A stretch of DNA of 45,725 nucleotides, from positions 1 through 45,725 of the forward strand of contig NZ_JNJP01000026.1 in NCBI RefSeq assembly GCF_000701705.1, written 5' to 3'. Position numbers and translations under genes: made by a program. The notes beneath the pieces were generated by a model. It was not told where the DNA came from. It saw only the letters and a program-made list of their open reading frames with translations, and searched no databases. Shown one piece after another: positions 34,357 to 41,880 of this stretch (the first letter of the stretch is position 1; each line of letters begins with the position of its first letter). This DNA is from Bilophila wadsworthia ATCC 49260 (GTDB lineage Bacteria; Desulfobacterota; Desulfovibrionia; Desulfovibrionales; Desulfovibrionaceae).

Positions 34357-34620
34357 ATGGAATCAGCCGCCATCGATTACGCCATGAAAGCGCTCTATCT
34401 GGTGCTCATGTTGTCGATGCCGCCCATCATCGTGGCCTCGCTCATCGGCATCCTGTTGAGCCTCATTCAGGCGATCACCCAGTTGCAGGAACAGACGCTG
34501 ACCTTCGGCGTCAAGCTGCTGGCCGTGGTCCTAACCCTCTTCATCATGGGGGGCTGGCTCAGCGGCGAAATTCTCCGTTACGCCGACGATATTTTCAGCC
34601 GTTTTTATATGATACGCTGA
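34357..34620 (+). CDS. sctS: T3SS export apparatus protein SctS
   Basis: An 87-aa FliQ/YscS-type protein with two transmembrane helices and the conserved IGILLSLIQAITQLQEQT. Several copies wrap the SctR-SctT core of the export gate. I chose the ATG giving the family's normal length; the frame is open 57 nt upstream. The ribosome site is poor. Confidence 0.93.
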   Translation: MESAAIDYAMKALYLVLMLSMPPIIVASLIGILLSLIQAITQLQEQTLTFGVKLLAVVLTLFIMGGWLSGEILRYADDIFSRFYMIR

Positions 34621-34736
34621 TTGGGCGAGGGCCGGGGAAAGCCCGGGGCGAAGAATGCGGCAAGAACACGAGGAGGCCAACGGCATCGCCGGACGGCACG
34701 TTGCAGAGCGGCCGGCATCCTCCACGGAGGCTTCAT

Positions 34737-35558
34737 TTGGATTATCAGGCACTGTTCAACGAACTGCACCTTTTCGAGCAACTGCTGGCGCTGCTGGTGG
34801 GGATGCCCCGGCTGTTCATGCTCGTGCAGGTGGCCCCGTTCATGGGCGGGAACATCCTCACGGGGCAGTTGCGGACCACCGTGGTTTTTGCCTGTTATCT
34901 CATACTGCACCCCGCCATCGTCGCCAGCCTCCCCGAAACGCAGGGCCTCTCCTCCTCCACGTTCGCCCTGTACGGGGCCATCCTTGTCAAAGAAACGCTC
35001 ATCGGGATGCTTCTCGGCTACCTGTCCGGCATGTTGTTCTGGACCATCCAGTGCGCGGGCTTCTTCATCGACAACCAGCGCGGCGCGTCCATGGCGGAAG
35101 GGGCCGATCCGCTGTCCGGCGAACAGACTTCGCCGCTCGGCTCGTTCTTTTTCCAGAGCGCCGTCTACCTGTTTTTTTCCACCGGCGCATTCCTCGCCCT
35201 GCTTGGCGTGGTTTACGCCTCTTACGAAATCTGGCCGGTCACGCAGCTCATCCCGCTCAGCGTGTTTAAGGACATCAACCTGCCGTTGTTCTTCGCCGGG
35301 CGCGTGAGCTGGCTTCTGCTCATGATGCTTCTGCTTTCCGGCCCCATCGTGGTGGCCTGCCTGCTCACCGACGTTTCGCTCGGGCTCATCAACCGCTTCG
35401 CTTCGCAGCTCAACGTGTACGTGCTTGCCATGCCCATCAAGAGCGGCGTCGCGGCCTTTCTGATGCTGTTCTATTTCATGATGCTGCTGTCGAACGCGAC
35501 AGGATTGTTCGATGGGGTCAAGGCCGATTTCGAGCAGCTCAGGAGGCTGTTGCCGTGA
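34737..35558 (+). CDS. sctT: T3SS export apparatus protein SctT
   Basis: A 273-aa FliR/YscT-type polytopic membrane protein (about 6-8 hydrophobic segments), with the conserved CAGFFIDNQRGASMAEG and ADPLSGEQTSPLGS. It tops the export-gate assembly. The best start is the TTG at 34737, preceded by ACGGAGG at ideal spacing; the much longer open frame upstream runs through the sctS region and is not coding. The stop overlaps the sctU start. Confidence 0.92.
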   Translation: MDYQALFNELHLFEQLLALLVGMPRLFMLVQVAPFMGGNILTGQLRTTVVFACYLILHPAIVASLPETQGLSSSTFALYGAILVKETLIGMLLGYLSGMLFWTIQCAGFFIDNQRGASMAEGADPLSGEQTSPLGSFFFQSAVYLFFSTGAFLALLGVVYASYEIWPVTQLIPLSVFKDINLPLFFAGRVSWLLLMMLLLSGPIVVACLLTDVSLGLINRFASQLNVYVLAMPIKSGVAAFLMLFYFMMLLSNATGLFDGVKADFEQLRRLLP

Positions 35559-36595
35559 GCGACAAAACCGAACAGCCAACACCGAAACGCCTCCGCGAAT
35601 CGCGCGAGAAAGGGGATGTGTGCAAAAGCCAGGACGTGCCGTCGGCCCTGACCGTGCTCGCCTTGTCCGTCTATATTGTCGTGATGGGGGGGCAGCTGCT
35701 GGAATCGCTGCTGGCGATGATGGAGCTTCCCATGAAGCTGTTGTCCACGCCCTACGCCGAGGCCGCGCCGCGCGCCGCCGAAGCCACGTTCCACATAGCT
35801 GTTTCTATCGTCGCCCCGCTCGTCGGCCTCGTCATGGCCGTGGCCCTCGTCGCCAACCTCGGACAGGTGGGTATACTGTTCGCCTTCAAGGGAGCCATGC
35901 CCAAGCTCGAAAACGTAAGCCCGTCCAAATGGTTCCAGAAGGTTTTCTCCATGAAGAACCTTGTGGAGTTCCTCAAGAACATCATCAAGGTGACGGTGCT
36001 CGGCGTTACGGTCTGGGTTGTCATGCGGGATCATCTGCCGACGCTGTTCGCCATCCAGCGGGGGACGATCTGGACCATGTGGGAAGTCCTCGGGATGGCT
36101 GTCAAAGACCTGTTGCTCATGGCGGCGGGCGTCTTCTGCGTCATCGCCGCCGTGGACTATCTTTTTCAGAAATGGCAGTACACCAAGAACCATATGATGT
36201 CGAAAGATGAAGTCAAACGGGAGTACAAGGAGATGGAGGGCGACCCGCAGGTGAAGGGCAAGCGCAAACAGCTCCATCAGGAAATGCTCTCCCAAAACGC
36301 GCTGGGCAACGTGCGCAAAGCGAAGGTGCTCGTGACCAACCCGACCCATTACGCCGTGGCGCTGGATTACGAAAAAGACAGGACGCCGCTCCCGGTTATC
36401 CTTGCCAAGGGCGAAGGGTTCCTCGCCCAGCGCATGATACGGGTGGCGCAGGAAGAAGGCATCCCGATCATGCGGAATGTGCCGCTGGCCCGCAGCCTTT
36501 TTGAAAACGGGACGGAAAACGCCTACATCCCCAAGGATCTCATTGGCCCGGTGGCCGAAGTACTGCGCTGGGTGCAGTCCCTCCAGCGGCAATGA
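35555..36595 (+). CDS. sctU: T3SS substrate-specificity switch SctU
   Basis: A 346-aa FlhB/YscU-type protein. Four transmembrane helices lie in residues about 25-215. The C-terminal cytoplasmic domain carries the autocleavage motif NPTH (residues 262-265), where self-cleavage between Asn and Pro switches export from early to late substrates. The GTG start overlaps the sctT stop, and its own stop overlaps the next ATG. Confidence 0.96.
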   Translation: MSDKTEQPTPKRLRESREKGDVCKSQDVPSALTVLALSVYIVVMGGQLLESLLAMMELPMKLLSTPYAEAAPRAAEATFHIAVSIVAPLVGLVMAVALVANLGQVGILFAFKGAMPKLENVSPSKWFQKVFSMKNLVEFLKNIIKVTVLGVTVWVVMRDHLPTLFAIQRGTIWTMWEVLGMAVKDLLLMAAGVFCVIAAVDYLFQKWQYTKNHMMSKDEVKREYKEMEGDPQVKGKRKQLHQEMLSQNALGNVRKAKVLVTNPTHYAVALDYEKDRTPLPVILAKGEGFLAQRMIRVAQEEGIPIMRNVPLARSLFENGTENAYIPKDLIGPVAEVLRWVQSLQRQ

Positions 36596-37944
36596 CGAAC
36601 GCACAGGAAACGAACGTGAAGCAAGAACCTCTCTCCGAACAGGCGTTTCTGGATACCCTGATCAACCTTTGCGACGATCTGGCTTGGGGCCGCCCCGCCA
36701 GCGAGGACAGGCTGTTCGCCCTCACCAAGGAAGGCGCGGGCCCAAAGAATTATGTCCGGCTCGCGGAAGCCTTCGGTATGATGCTGGTCAAGGTGGAAAG
36801 CCGGGAGTACCACCGCTCACAGCTCATTGCGGATCTGAAAACCCGCAACGCCGAGCTGGAGGAAGCGCACAGGCTCCTCGCCGAGCGCAACACGCATCTG
36901 ATGCGGACCATTCAGGAAAACTACCAGACCAAGAAGATCGTGGGCCAATGCGAGGCCATGCGGAAGGTCATTCAGCTTGCCCTGACCATCGCCCGCCGCC
37001 CCATCAATACGCTTATCCTCGGCCCCACCGGGGCTGGGAAAGAAGTCATCGCCAAGGCGATCCATTTCAACTCGCCCCGGCGCGAAGGGCCGTTTGTAGC
37101 GGTCAACTGCACGGCCATCCCCGACTCGCTGTTTGAAAGCGAGATGTTCGGCATCGAAAAAGGCATCGCCACGGGCGTCAACGCGCGTAAGGGCCTCATT
37201 GAGGAAGCTTCGGGGGGCACGTTGTTTCTCGACGAGCTGGCGGACATGACCTTGCCCAATCAGGCCAAGCTGCTCCGGGTTTTGGAGGAGCGCGAAGTCC
37301 TGCGCGTGGGCAGTTCCAAACCCGTGAGCGTGGACATCAAGCTCATCGCCGCCACCAATGCCAATCTGGAAGAAGCCGTCCGCAAGGGCAACTTTCGGGA
37401 AGATCTCTATTACCGCATCAATGTGGCGGAAATCAGGGTTCCTCCCCTGCGAGATCGCGGAGATGACATCCTTTTGCTGGCACAGCTTTTTCTTGAGCGC
37501 CATTGCGCCTATATGGGACGGCCCCGGCTTTCGCTCTCTCCCGCCGTGTGCAGGCAGCTTCTGCAATACGGCTGGCCCGGTAATGTGCGGGAATTGAATA
37601 ACGAAATGGAACGCGCCGCCTCTCTGACGATCGGCAACCGTGTGGAGCTTTCCGATCTCTCCACGCGTATCGTGCCGGATGAAGTCAGATGCCACCTTCT
37701 CGAGACGGAACCGCTCATCAGCCGGGATGGGGCAGATACCCCTCGGGAGGAAACGCCAACGGCGCAGAACTACAACCTGCAAGAAATGGAGCGCAAACTC
37801 ATCCTTGATGTGCTGAACAAAACCGGCGGCAACAAGAGCAAAGCCGCGGAACTGCTTGGCATCACACGGGAAGGACTCCGGAAAAAACTCCTGCGCATGG
37901 GCATCAACGACAAAGAACTCCCCCACGACGACGGCAAGGCTTGA
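36592..37944 (+). CDS. Sigma-54 enhancer-binding transcriptional activator
   Basis: A 450-aa activator. Residues 1-120 are a regulatory region ending in a coiled coil, with no receiver domain. Next comes the AAA+ domain with Walker A GPTGAGKE (144-151), Walker B GGTLFLDE and the R-finger region, and at the C-terminus a Fis-type helix-turn-helix (NKSKAAELLGITREGLRKKL). The sigma-54 contact loop reads GIATGV (191-196) instead of GAFTGA. It is the last gene of the right operon (ATGA overlap with sctU), so it probably activates both divergent sigma-54 promoters, including its own. Confidence 0.88.
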   Translation: MTNAQETNVKQEPLSEQAFLDTLINLCDDLAWGRPASEDRLFALTKEGAGPKNYVRLAEAFGMMLVKVESREYHRSQLIADLKTRNAELEEAHRLLAERNTHLMRTIQENYQTKKIVGQCEAMRKVIQLALTIARRPINTLILGPTGAGKEVIAKAIHFNSPRREGPFVAVNCTAIPDSLFESEMFGIEKGIATGVNARKGLIEEASGGTLFLDELADMTLPNQAKLLRVLEEREVLRVGSSKPVSVDIKLIAATNANLEEAVRKGNFREDLYYRINVAEIRVPPLRDRGDDILLLAQLFLERHCAYMGRPRLSLSPAVCRQLLQYGWPGNVRELNNEMERAASLTIGNRVELSDLSTRIVPDEVRCHLLETEPLISRDGADTPREETPTAQNYNLQEMERKLILDVLNKTGGNKSKAAELLGITREGLRKKLLRMGINDKELPHDDGKA

Positions 37945-37986
37945 CATTCACCGGCCTGAACACCTAAAACAACACGTTCCTAACGC

Positions 37987-38063
37987 GCGCCCGTAGCTCA
38001 GTCGGATAGAGCGACAGCCTCCTAAGCTGTAGGCCACAAGTTCGATTCTTGTCGGGCGCACCA
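37987..38063 (+). tRNA. tRNA-Arg (anticodon CCU)
   Basis: A 77-nt cloverleaf with encoded CCA. Acceptor arms GCGCCCG and CGGGCGC pair perfectly. The anticodon stem is ACAGC/GCUGU with loop CUCCUAA, so the anticodon is CCU. The T-loop is TTCGATT. It borders phage genes and is the likely attachment site. Confidence 0.95.
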
Positions 38064-38071
38064 GAAAATTC

Positions 38072-38109
38072 AGCCTCTTAGAGACACTCTCTAAGGGGCT
38101 TTTCTTTTT
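38072..38109 (+). terminator. Terminator after tRNA-Arg
   Basis: AGCCTCTTAGAGA (38072-38084) pairs with TCTCTAAGGGGCT (38088-38100) with one wobble, followed by TTTTCTTTTT. Confidence 0.88.
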
Positions 38110-38272
38110 GCAAGCCCTTTTATCCCGCTCTTATCCCGCTATTTTAGATGAACCAATGGGAAATTTTCAGATAGATTGGTGTGAGGAGTCACCCAAGATG
38201 AGAATCTGTTGCAGCCAACTTGAGAATGTGAACTTGTGAAAAATCCAATTGGCACGATGTTTGGATATGACG
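38110..38272. other. Prophage edge next to the tRNA
   Basis: Non-coding. It contains a tandem TTATCCCGCT repeat around 38118-38138. The exact attachment core cannot be set without the other prophage end. Confidence 0.35.
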
Positions 38273-38303
38273 AAAAAAGGCTCCAGTTTTTGGAGCCTTT
38301 TTT
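38273..38303. terminator. Bidirectional terminator
   Basis: AAAAAAGGCTCC (38273-38284) and GGAGCCTTTTTT (38292-38303) form a perfect 12-bp stem with A/T runs on both sides. On the minus strand it follows the dam relic. Confidence 0.88.
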
Positions 38304-38309
38304 CGTTCG

Positions 38310-38399
38310 TCAGAAGTTCTGGATCAGTACTTCACCCCCTTCCAAATTCTTGCCGTTCGAGTAGGCGTAGTTGACCCGAGCCTCCTCAAAGAGGAACTT
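38310..38399 (-). pseudogene. Relic of the 3' end of a DNA adenine methylase gene
   Basis: Read on the minus strand, these 90 bases encode KFLFEEARVNY, AYSNGKNLEG and GEVLIQNF followed by a stop. They align without gaps to the last residues of the intact Dam protein at 40328-41131 (FRFEEAEVNY, TCSNGKNLKC, GEVLIRNF). The rest of the gene is missing. It is therefore the tail of a second dam gene, with a terminator still in place behind it. Confidence 0.85.
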
Positions 38400-38439
38400 G
38401 TGACCTCCCACCCCGACCCCCTAAAGACCGTAAAAACTC

Positions 38440-38468
38440 TTGACAACCTCAACAATCCTTTTTAAAGT
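38440..38468 (+). promoter_or_regulatory. Sigma-70 promoter of the XRE-ImmA module
   Basis: TTGACA (38440-38445) and TAAAGT (38463-38468) are spaced 17 bp apart. The symmetric TTTAAA-G-TTTAAA (38461-38473) covers the -10 box and could be the operator of the module's own XRE protein. Confidence 0.6.
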
Positions 38469-38519
38469 TTAAAAAAAATAATTATTTCTACATTATGTTT
38501 ATTTTCAAAAAAGGATGAA

Positions 38520-39146
38520 TTGAGTTTTATGGTTAAATTTATTGACTATTTTTTAAAAACAATGCCAGAAAACTTTTTCCCCACACTCATAACCTACCTA
38601 AGCCGGGAATACTCAATAGCCGCAAATGAGGCCGGACGATTCCATTCTGCACAGCAACGGCATCAAAATCTGTCTCTACGCCAAAGGGATGCTGGAGATC
38701 TTGCTCTTCAAGAAACATTTGAAATTTTTAAGTGTCCAAACATTTCATTACGCTCTAAAATGACACGTAATTCAAGCTATACTTATATGATGGGAACTGT
38801 CGAGTCTGCATGCCTTACCATGCATAGATTACCCTATCGCGATGCAAGCTTGCGAACTGCAAAGTTTCGGTGTAAGCACGCGCTGAGTAATCAGTTTTTT
38901 CTCTCAAAAGAGTTAATGCCTAAAGAGGAACAAGTCCCCTATATCATTATGCTTCATGGCCCTGAAACTAAGCATGGAGAAGAGTTAGGTTTTTTAAAAT
39001 TAGCCCTGCCTGATAGGCGGGCTGTATCTTTTTTAGAAATAATTTCGCTTCCCCTAACCCTTGGCAATACGGGACTTGGTACAGAGCCAGAGGAAGACCT
39101 CCCTATTGCTACTCCAAAACCCAAAGAAATTCGAAAAATGGCATAA
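38520..39146 (+). CDS. Unknown protein paired with the XRE-ImmA/IrrE protein
   Basis: A 208-aa protein of no family I recognise. It is soluble, has scattered cysteines and a basic middle (residues about 70-120), and ends in a Pro/Lys/Glu-rich tail. The TTG at 38520 follows AAAGGATGAA at good spacing; ATG at 38529 is the alternative. The DNA is clearly richer in A+T than the rest of the window. The stop lies 2 bp before the next ATG, so the two genes are tightly coupled. Position and pairing suggest a toxin, effector or defence component controlled by its partner, but nothing in the sequence proves that. Confidence 0.7.
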   Translation: MSFMVKFIDYFLKTMPENFFPTLITYLSREYSIAANEAGRFHSAQQRHQNLSLRQRDAGDLALQETFEIFKCPNISLRSKMTRNSSYTYMMGTVESACLTMHRLPYRDASLRTAKFRCKHALSNQFFLSKELMPKEEQVPYIIMLHGPETKHGEELGFLKLALPDRRAVSFLEIISLPLTLGNTGLGTEPEEDLPIATPKPKEIRKMA

Positions 39147-39148
39147 TC

Positions 39149-40276
39149 ATGGCAAGCTTCATCAAAGAACGTTTGCGGCAAGCGCGGGAACTACGGGGCC
39201 TAACAAAGACCTCTCTCTCTATGCTTTCCCAAGTATCTGTGATGTCCCTCTCTCATTATGAATCCGGGACACGGGAGCCGCGTCAAGACTCCCTGACTAG
39301 ATTAGCAAACGCGCTCTCCCTTCCCGAAAGTTTTTTTTGTAAGCCCATGCCAGATCGACTCGAAACTCCTGTTTATTTTCGAGCATTGCGGCGACAAAAA
39401 AAGATATTCCAAGAACAATGGGAACAGCATAGCGCACTATTAGATGAGTTACTTGATGAAATTCTTAATTACGTTGATATCCCTAAACTTAATATTCCTC
39501 AACTCTCTTTGGGAGAGCACTGGGCAACTGTTGAAAAAAACAAGATAGAACAAGCTGCATATAAAACACGGGAACTGTTGGGTTTAAAATTTGGTCCAAT
39601 TCCCAACATGATAAAGTTACTTGAAAACAATGGATGTCTAGTTGTTCGACTAGATATGGATTCCAGCGAAGATGGTTTTTCACGTTGGTTACATGGAGGC
39701 ACCATTCCTGTTGTATTTTTATCAAAAAATACAACAGCATATAGAGATAGAATGAGCATGGCCCACGAATTAGGGCATCTTGTTTTACATAGACATATAA
39801 CTCCTGCAGATACAAATCTCAAAATAATTGAGGAGCAGGCGTGGTTATTTGCATCAGCGTTTCTTATGCCTGAAAAAGGGTATGCGAGGGATTTTTCTTA
39901 CGCCAGCTTAGATACTTTTCGTATTTTAAAACAAAAATGGAAAATTTCAATTGCTGCTCAAGTCAGGCGTTGTCTCCAGTTAAATATTATTTCTGAACAA
40001 GCTCACAAGAATATTCAAATAAATCTTTCTCGCAAAGGTTGGAGGACCTGTGAACCATATGATGAAACAACACCTTTAGAGGCTCCAAATCTATTAGAAG
40101 CTAGTGCTGATATTATTTTTAAACAGCTATGTATTTCTTTAGAACAAATATCAAATTTAGGCGCTTTAGATGTAATCAGACTATTAGGTCTTGAACAGAC
40201 ATATTTCGATAGAATTGGAGATGAACGTATTTTACCTAAAAATAAAATTTTAAAATTTACTAAATATGAAAAATAA
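39149..40276 (+). CDS. XRE-family regulator fused to ImmA/IrrE metallopeptidase
   Basis: A 375-aa two-domain protein. Residues about 5-60 form an XRE helix-turn-helix (ARELRGLTKTSLSMLSQVS...YESGTREP). Residues about 150-270 form an ImmA/IrrE zinc peptidase with the HExxH motif in MAHELGHLVLHRH and the following EEQAWLFASAFLMP. Such fusions sense a signal and cleave or control a repressor or toxin; they are common in prophage and defence modules. It is AT-rich like its partner, with a strong terminator downstream. Confidence 0.88.
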   Translation: MASFIKERLRQARELRGLTKTSLSMLSQVSVMSLSHYESGTREPRQDSLTRLANALSLPESFFCKPMPDRLETPVYFRALRRQKKIFQEQWEQHSALLDELLDEILNYVDIPKLNIPQLSLGEHWATVEKNKIEQAAYKTRELLGLKFGPIPNMIKLLENNGCLVVRLDMDSSEDGFSRWLHGGTIPVVFLSKNTTAYRDRMSMAHELGHLVLHRHITPADTNLKIIEEQAWLFASAFLMPEKGYARDFSYASLDTFRILKQKWKISIAAQVRRCLQLNIISEQAHKNIQINLSRKGWRTCEPYDETTPLEAPNLLEASADIIFKQLCISLEQISNLGALDVIRLLGLEQTYFDRIGDERILPKNKILKFTKYEK

Positions 40277-40281
40277 AAATT

Positions 40282-40312
40282 AGCCCTCTTCAATGATTGA
40301 AGAGGGCTTTTG
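40282..40312. terminator. Bidirectional terminator between the XRE-ImmA gene and dam
   Basis: AGCCCTCTTCAAT (40282-40294) and ATTGAAGAGGGCT (40296-40308) are perfect 13-bp arms, with a T-run on the plus strand and A-rich DNA on the other side. Confidence 0.88.
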
Positions 40313-40327
40313 TTGTTAAATATGATA

Positions 40328-41131
40328 TTAATTTATACTAAAATTCCGGATCAGGACTTCCCCGCACTTTAGATTTTTGCCGTTCGAGCAGGTGTAGTTG
40401 ACCTCCGCCTCCTCGAATCGGAACGCCTTGAATGTCTCTCGGACGCCGGGCGTGTCGTTCAGGGACAGGATGAATTTCCCCTGCACGCCCTCCAGCAGAT
40501 CCGCCAGCTTGCCGAAGTCCTCCCGGCTGAAGAATCCCTTGCCGTAGTAATCCTCACAGTCCCAGTACGGAGGATCGATGTAAAAGAAGGTGGTGGGCTT
40601 GTCATAACGCCGGATGACCTCGTGGTACGGCAAGCATTCCACATACGCCCGTGCCAAGCGCAGATGTGCGGCGGAGAGTGTCTCTTCAATGCGGAGCAGG
40701 TTGAGCTTCGGGCCGCGCACGGCGGCGTATCCAAAGGATGGGTTGGTAATGCGCCCGCCAAAGCATTGCTGCTGCAGGTAGTAGAACCTCGCCGCCCGCT
40801 GGATGTCCGTCAGCGTGTCGGGTTCGACCCGTTTCAGGCGCTCAAACTCGTCCCTGCTCACTAACACCCACTTGAAATAGCGGACGAATTCTTCCAGATG
40901 ATGCTGGATGCATCGGTAAAAAGTCACCAGCTCCCTGTTGATGTCGTTGATAACCTCGACCTCGGACTCCGGCTTCCGGAACAGTACCCATGCCGCGCCC
41001 GCGAAAGGCTCGACGTAGCAGATGTGCTCGGGAATGGCGGCGACAATGCGCTTGGAGAGCTGGAACTTGCCGCCCATCCAGCCAGCCAGAGGCGAGCGGA
41101 TGGGCTTGAAACCTTCGTTATCTTGCGTCAC
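40328..41131 (-). CDS. dam: Phage DNA adenine methylase (D12 class)
   Basis: A 267-aa D12-class N6-adenine methyltransferase. Motifs: GWMGGKFQLSKRI near the N-terminus, VEPFAGAAWVLF (AdoMet binding) and the catalytic DPPY near residue 186. Prophage Dam enzymes modify phage DNA, often to evade restriction. The GTG start overlaps the end of the com gene by 14 nt, so translation is probably coupled to Com. A second, truncated copy of its 3' end lies 2 kb away at 38310-38399. Confidence 0.93.
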   Translation of the reverse strand: MTQDNEGFKPIRSPLAGWMGGKFQLSKRIVAAIPEHICYVEPFAGAAWVLFRKPESEVEVINDINRELVTFYRCIQHHLEEFVRYFKWVLVSRDEFERLKRVEPDTLTDIQRAARFYYLQQQCFGGRITNPSFGYAAVRGPKLNLLRIEETLSAAHLRLARAYVECLPYHEVIRRYDKPTTFFYIDPPYWDCEDYYGKGFFSREDFGKLADLLEGVQGKFILSLNDTPGVRETFKAFRFEEAEVNYTCSNGKNLKCGEVLIRNFSIN

Positions 41132-41294
41132 TCATCATCTCGGTTCGACCTTCTCGCGGCTCTGGTCTGGCGCTCACGGCTCGCAGGAAGTTGTACGCCT
41201 TGCAGCGTGGACATTTGAGTTCGAGAACCAGAGCCTCGCCCTTTGCCAGCAGTTTTCCACACTTGTGACACCGGATCTCCTTCAGCTCAGTCAT
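41118..41294 (-). CDS. com: Com-like zinc-finger translational regulator
   Basis: A 58-aa protein read directly from the sequence. It has two CxxC pairs (RCHKCGKLL and KCPRCKAYN), the pattern of phage Mu Com. Com binds its mRNA through a Cys4 zinc finger and opens the start site of the downstream DNA-modification gene mom. Here it overlaps dam instead, with the dam GTG inside the com 3' end. The ATG follows AAAGGACTGGCAAA. Confidence 0.85.
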   Translation of the reverse strand: MTELKEIRCHKCGKLLAKGEALVLELKCPRCKAYNFLRAVSARPEPREGRTEMMSDAR

Positions 41295-41495
41295 TTTGCC
41301 AGTCCTTTGCAGCTTGCACCGGACTCCGGCCTCTGATAGCGTGACTGCGCCCTATCCGTGGGCAATCACGCAGGCGGAATCACTGCGGGCATCTCGCTTA
41401 TGTCCGTGGTGCCGTGGGGAGCTACGTCCACTCAGCCGGACGTCTCTCCGGAGGGGGCATCACAACTGCCCCCTCCTCTGCCGTCTGAAACTTTC

Positions 41496-41547
41496 CCAAA
41501 AAAGAAAGCCTCTGGCGCGTACCATGACGCAAACCAGAGGCGTTTTC
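41496..41547. terminator. Bidirectional terminator upstream of com
   Basis: GCCTCTGG (41508-41515) and CCAGAGGC (41534-41541) have a run of A (41498-41507) on the left, giving a U-tract on the minus strand, and GTTTT on the right. It ends the amidoligase cassette. The remaining gap (41295-41495 and 41548-41652) has open frames but no gene I can support. Confidence 0.75.
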
Positions 41548-41652
41548 CGGAATCCTCGCAAGCTGTGCAAAGTATTTTTCAGCCGTGCAAGATACTTGTG
41601 TTTTTCTCAGTTATCCCGTATAATCCATTGAAGATTTGGGGATATTGGGGAC

Positions 41653-41880
41653 TCACTCAACCGGCGTGATGAATCCGGCGGCGATGAGATCTTCAATGTG
41701 CTCCTCTATCGTTGTGCATCGTATTATGCTGCCGCTGTAGATTTGCGCCCGTTTTGCGGAATCCTTCATCCAGTCCTCCAGTGTTTCCGCTGGCGTCATC
41801 ACCATCTCGTTCATGATTTCCGCCAGTTGGCGGGGGCTGTCCGCCCCCACGATCTTCCCGTTCAGCATCCTGTATTTCAT
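41653..41880 (-). CDS. Small phage protein, function unknown
   Basis: A 75-aa acidic, helical protein (PRQLAEIMNEMVMTPAET, IEEHIEDLIAAGFI). Its ATG overlaps the stop of the amidoligase gene (ATGA) and is preceded by GGGAGGGAAG, so the two are translated together. The end of the protein looks like a small helical adaptor. It may be a partner or substrate of the ligase. Confidence 0.7.
   Translation of the reverse strand: MKYRMLNGKIVGADSPRQLAEIMNEMVMTPAETLEDWMKDSAKRAQIYSGSIIRCTTIEEHIEDLIAAGFITPVE

Noticed and set aside
34116..34736. Long N-terminal extension of sctT
   Set aside because: It would run through the end of sctV, a hairpin repeat and sctS in another frame. A TTG with an ideal ribosome site at 34737 gives the normal SctT length.
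41296..41669. Plus-strand frames of 103 and 111 aa upstream of com
   Set aside because: They run through a bidirectional terminator, lack convincing ribosome sites and oppose all nearby phage genes. I could not support them as genes.
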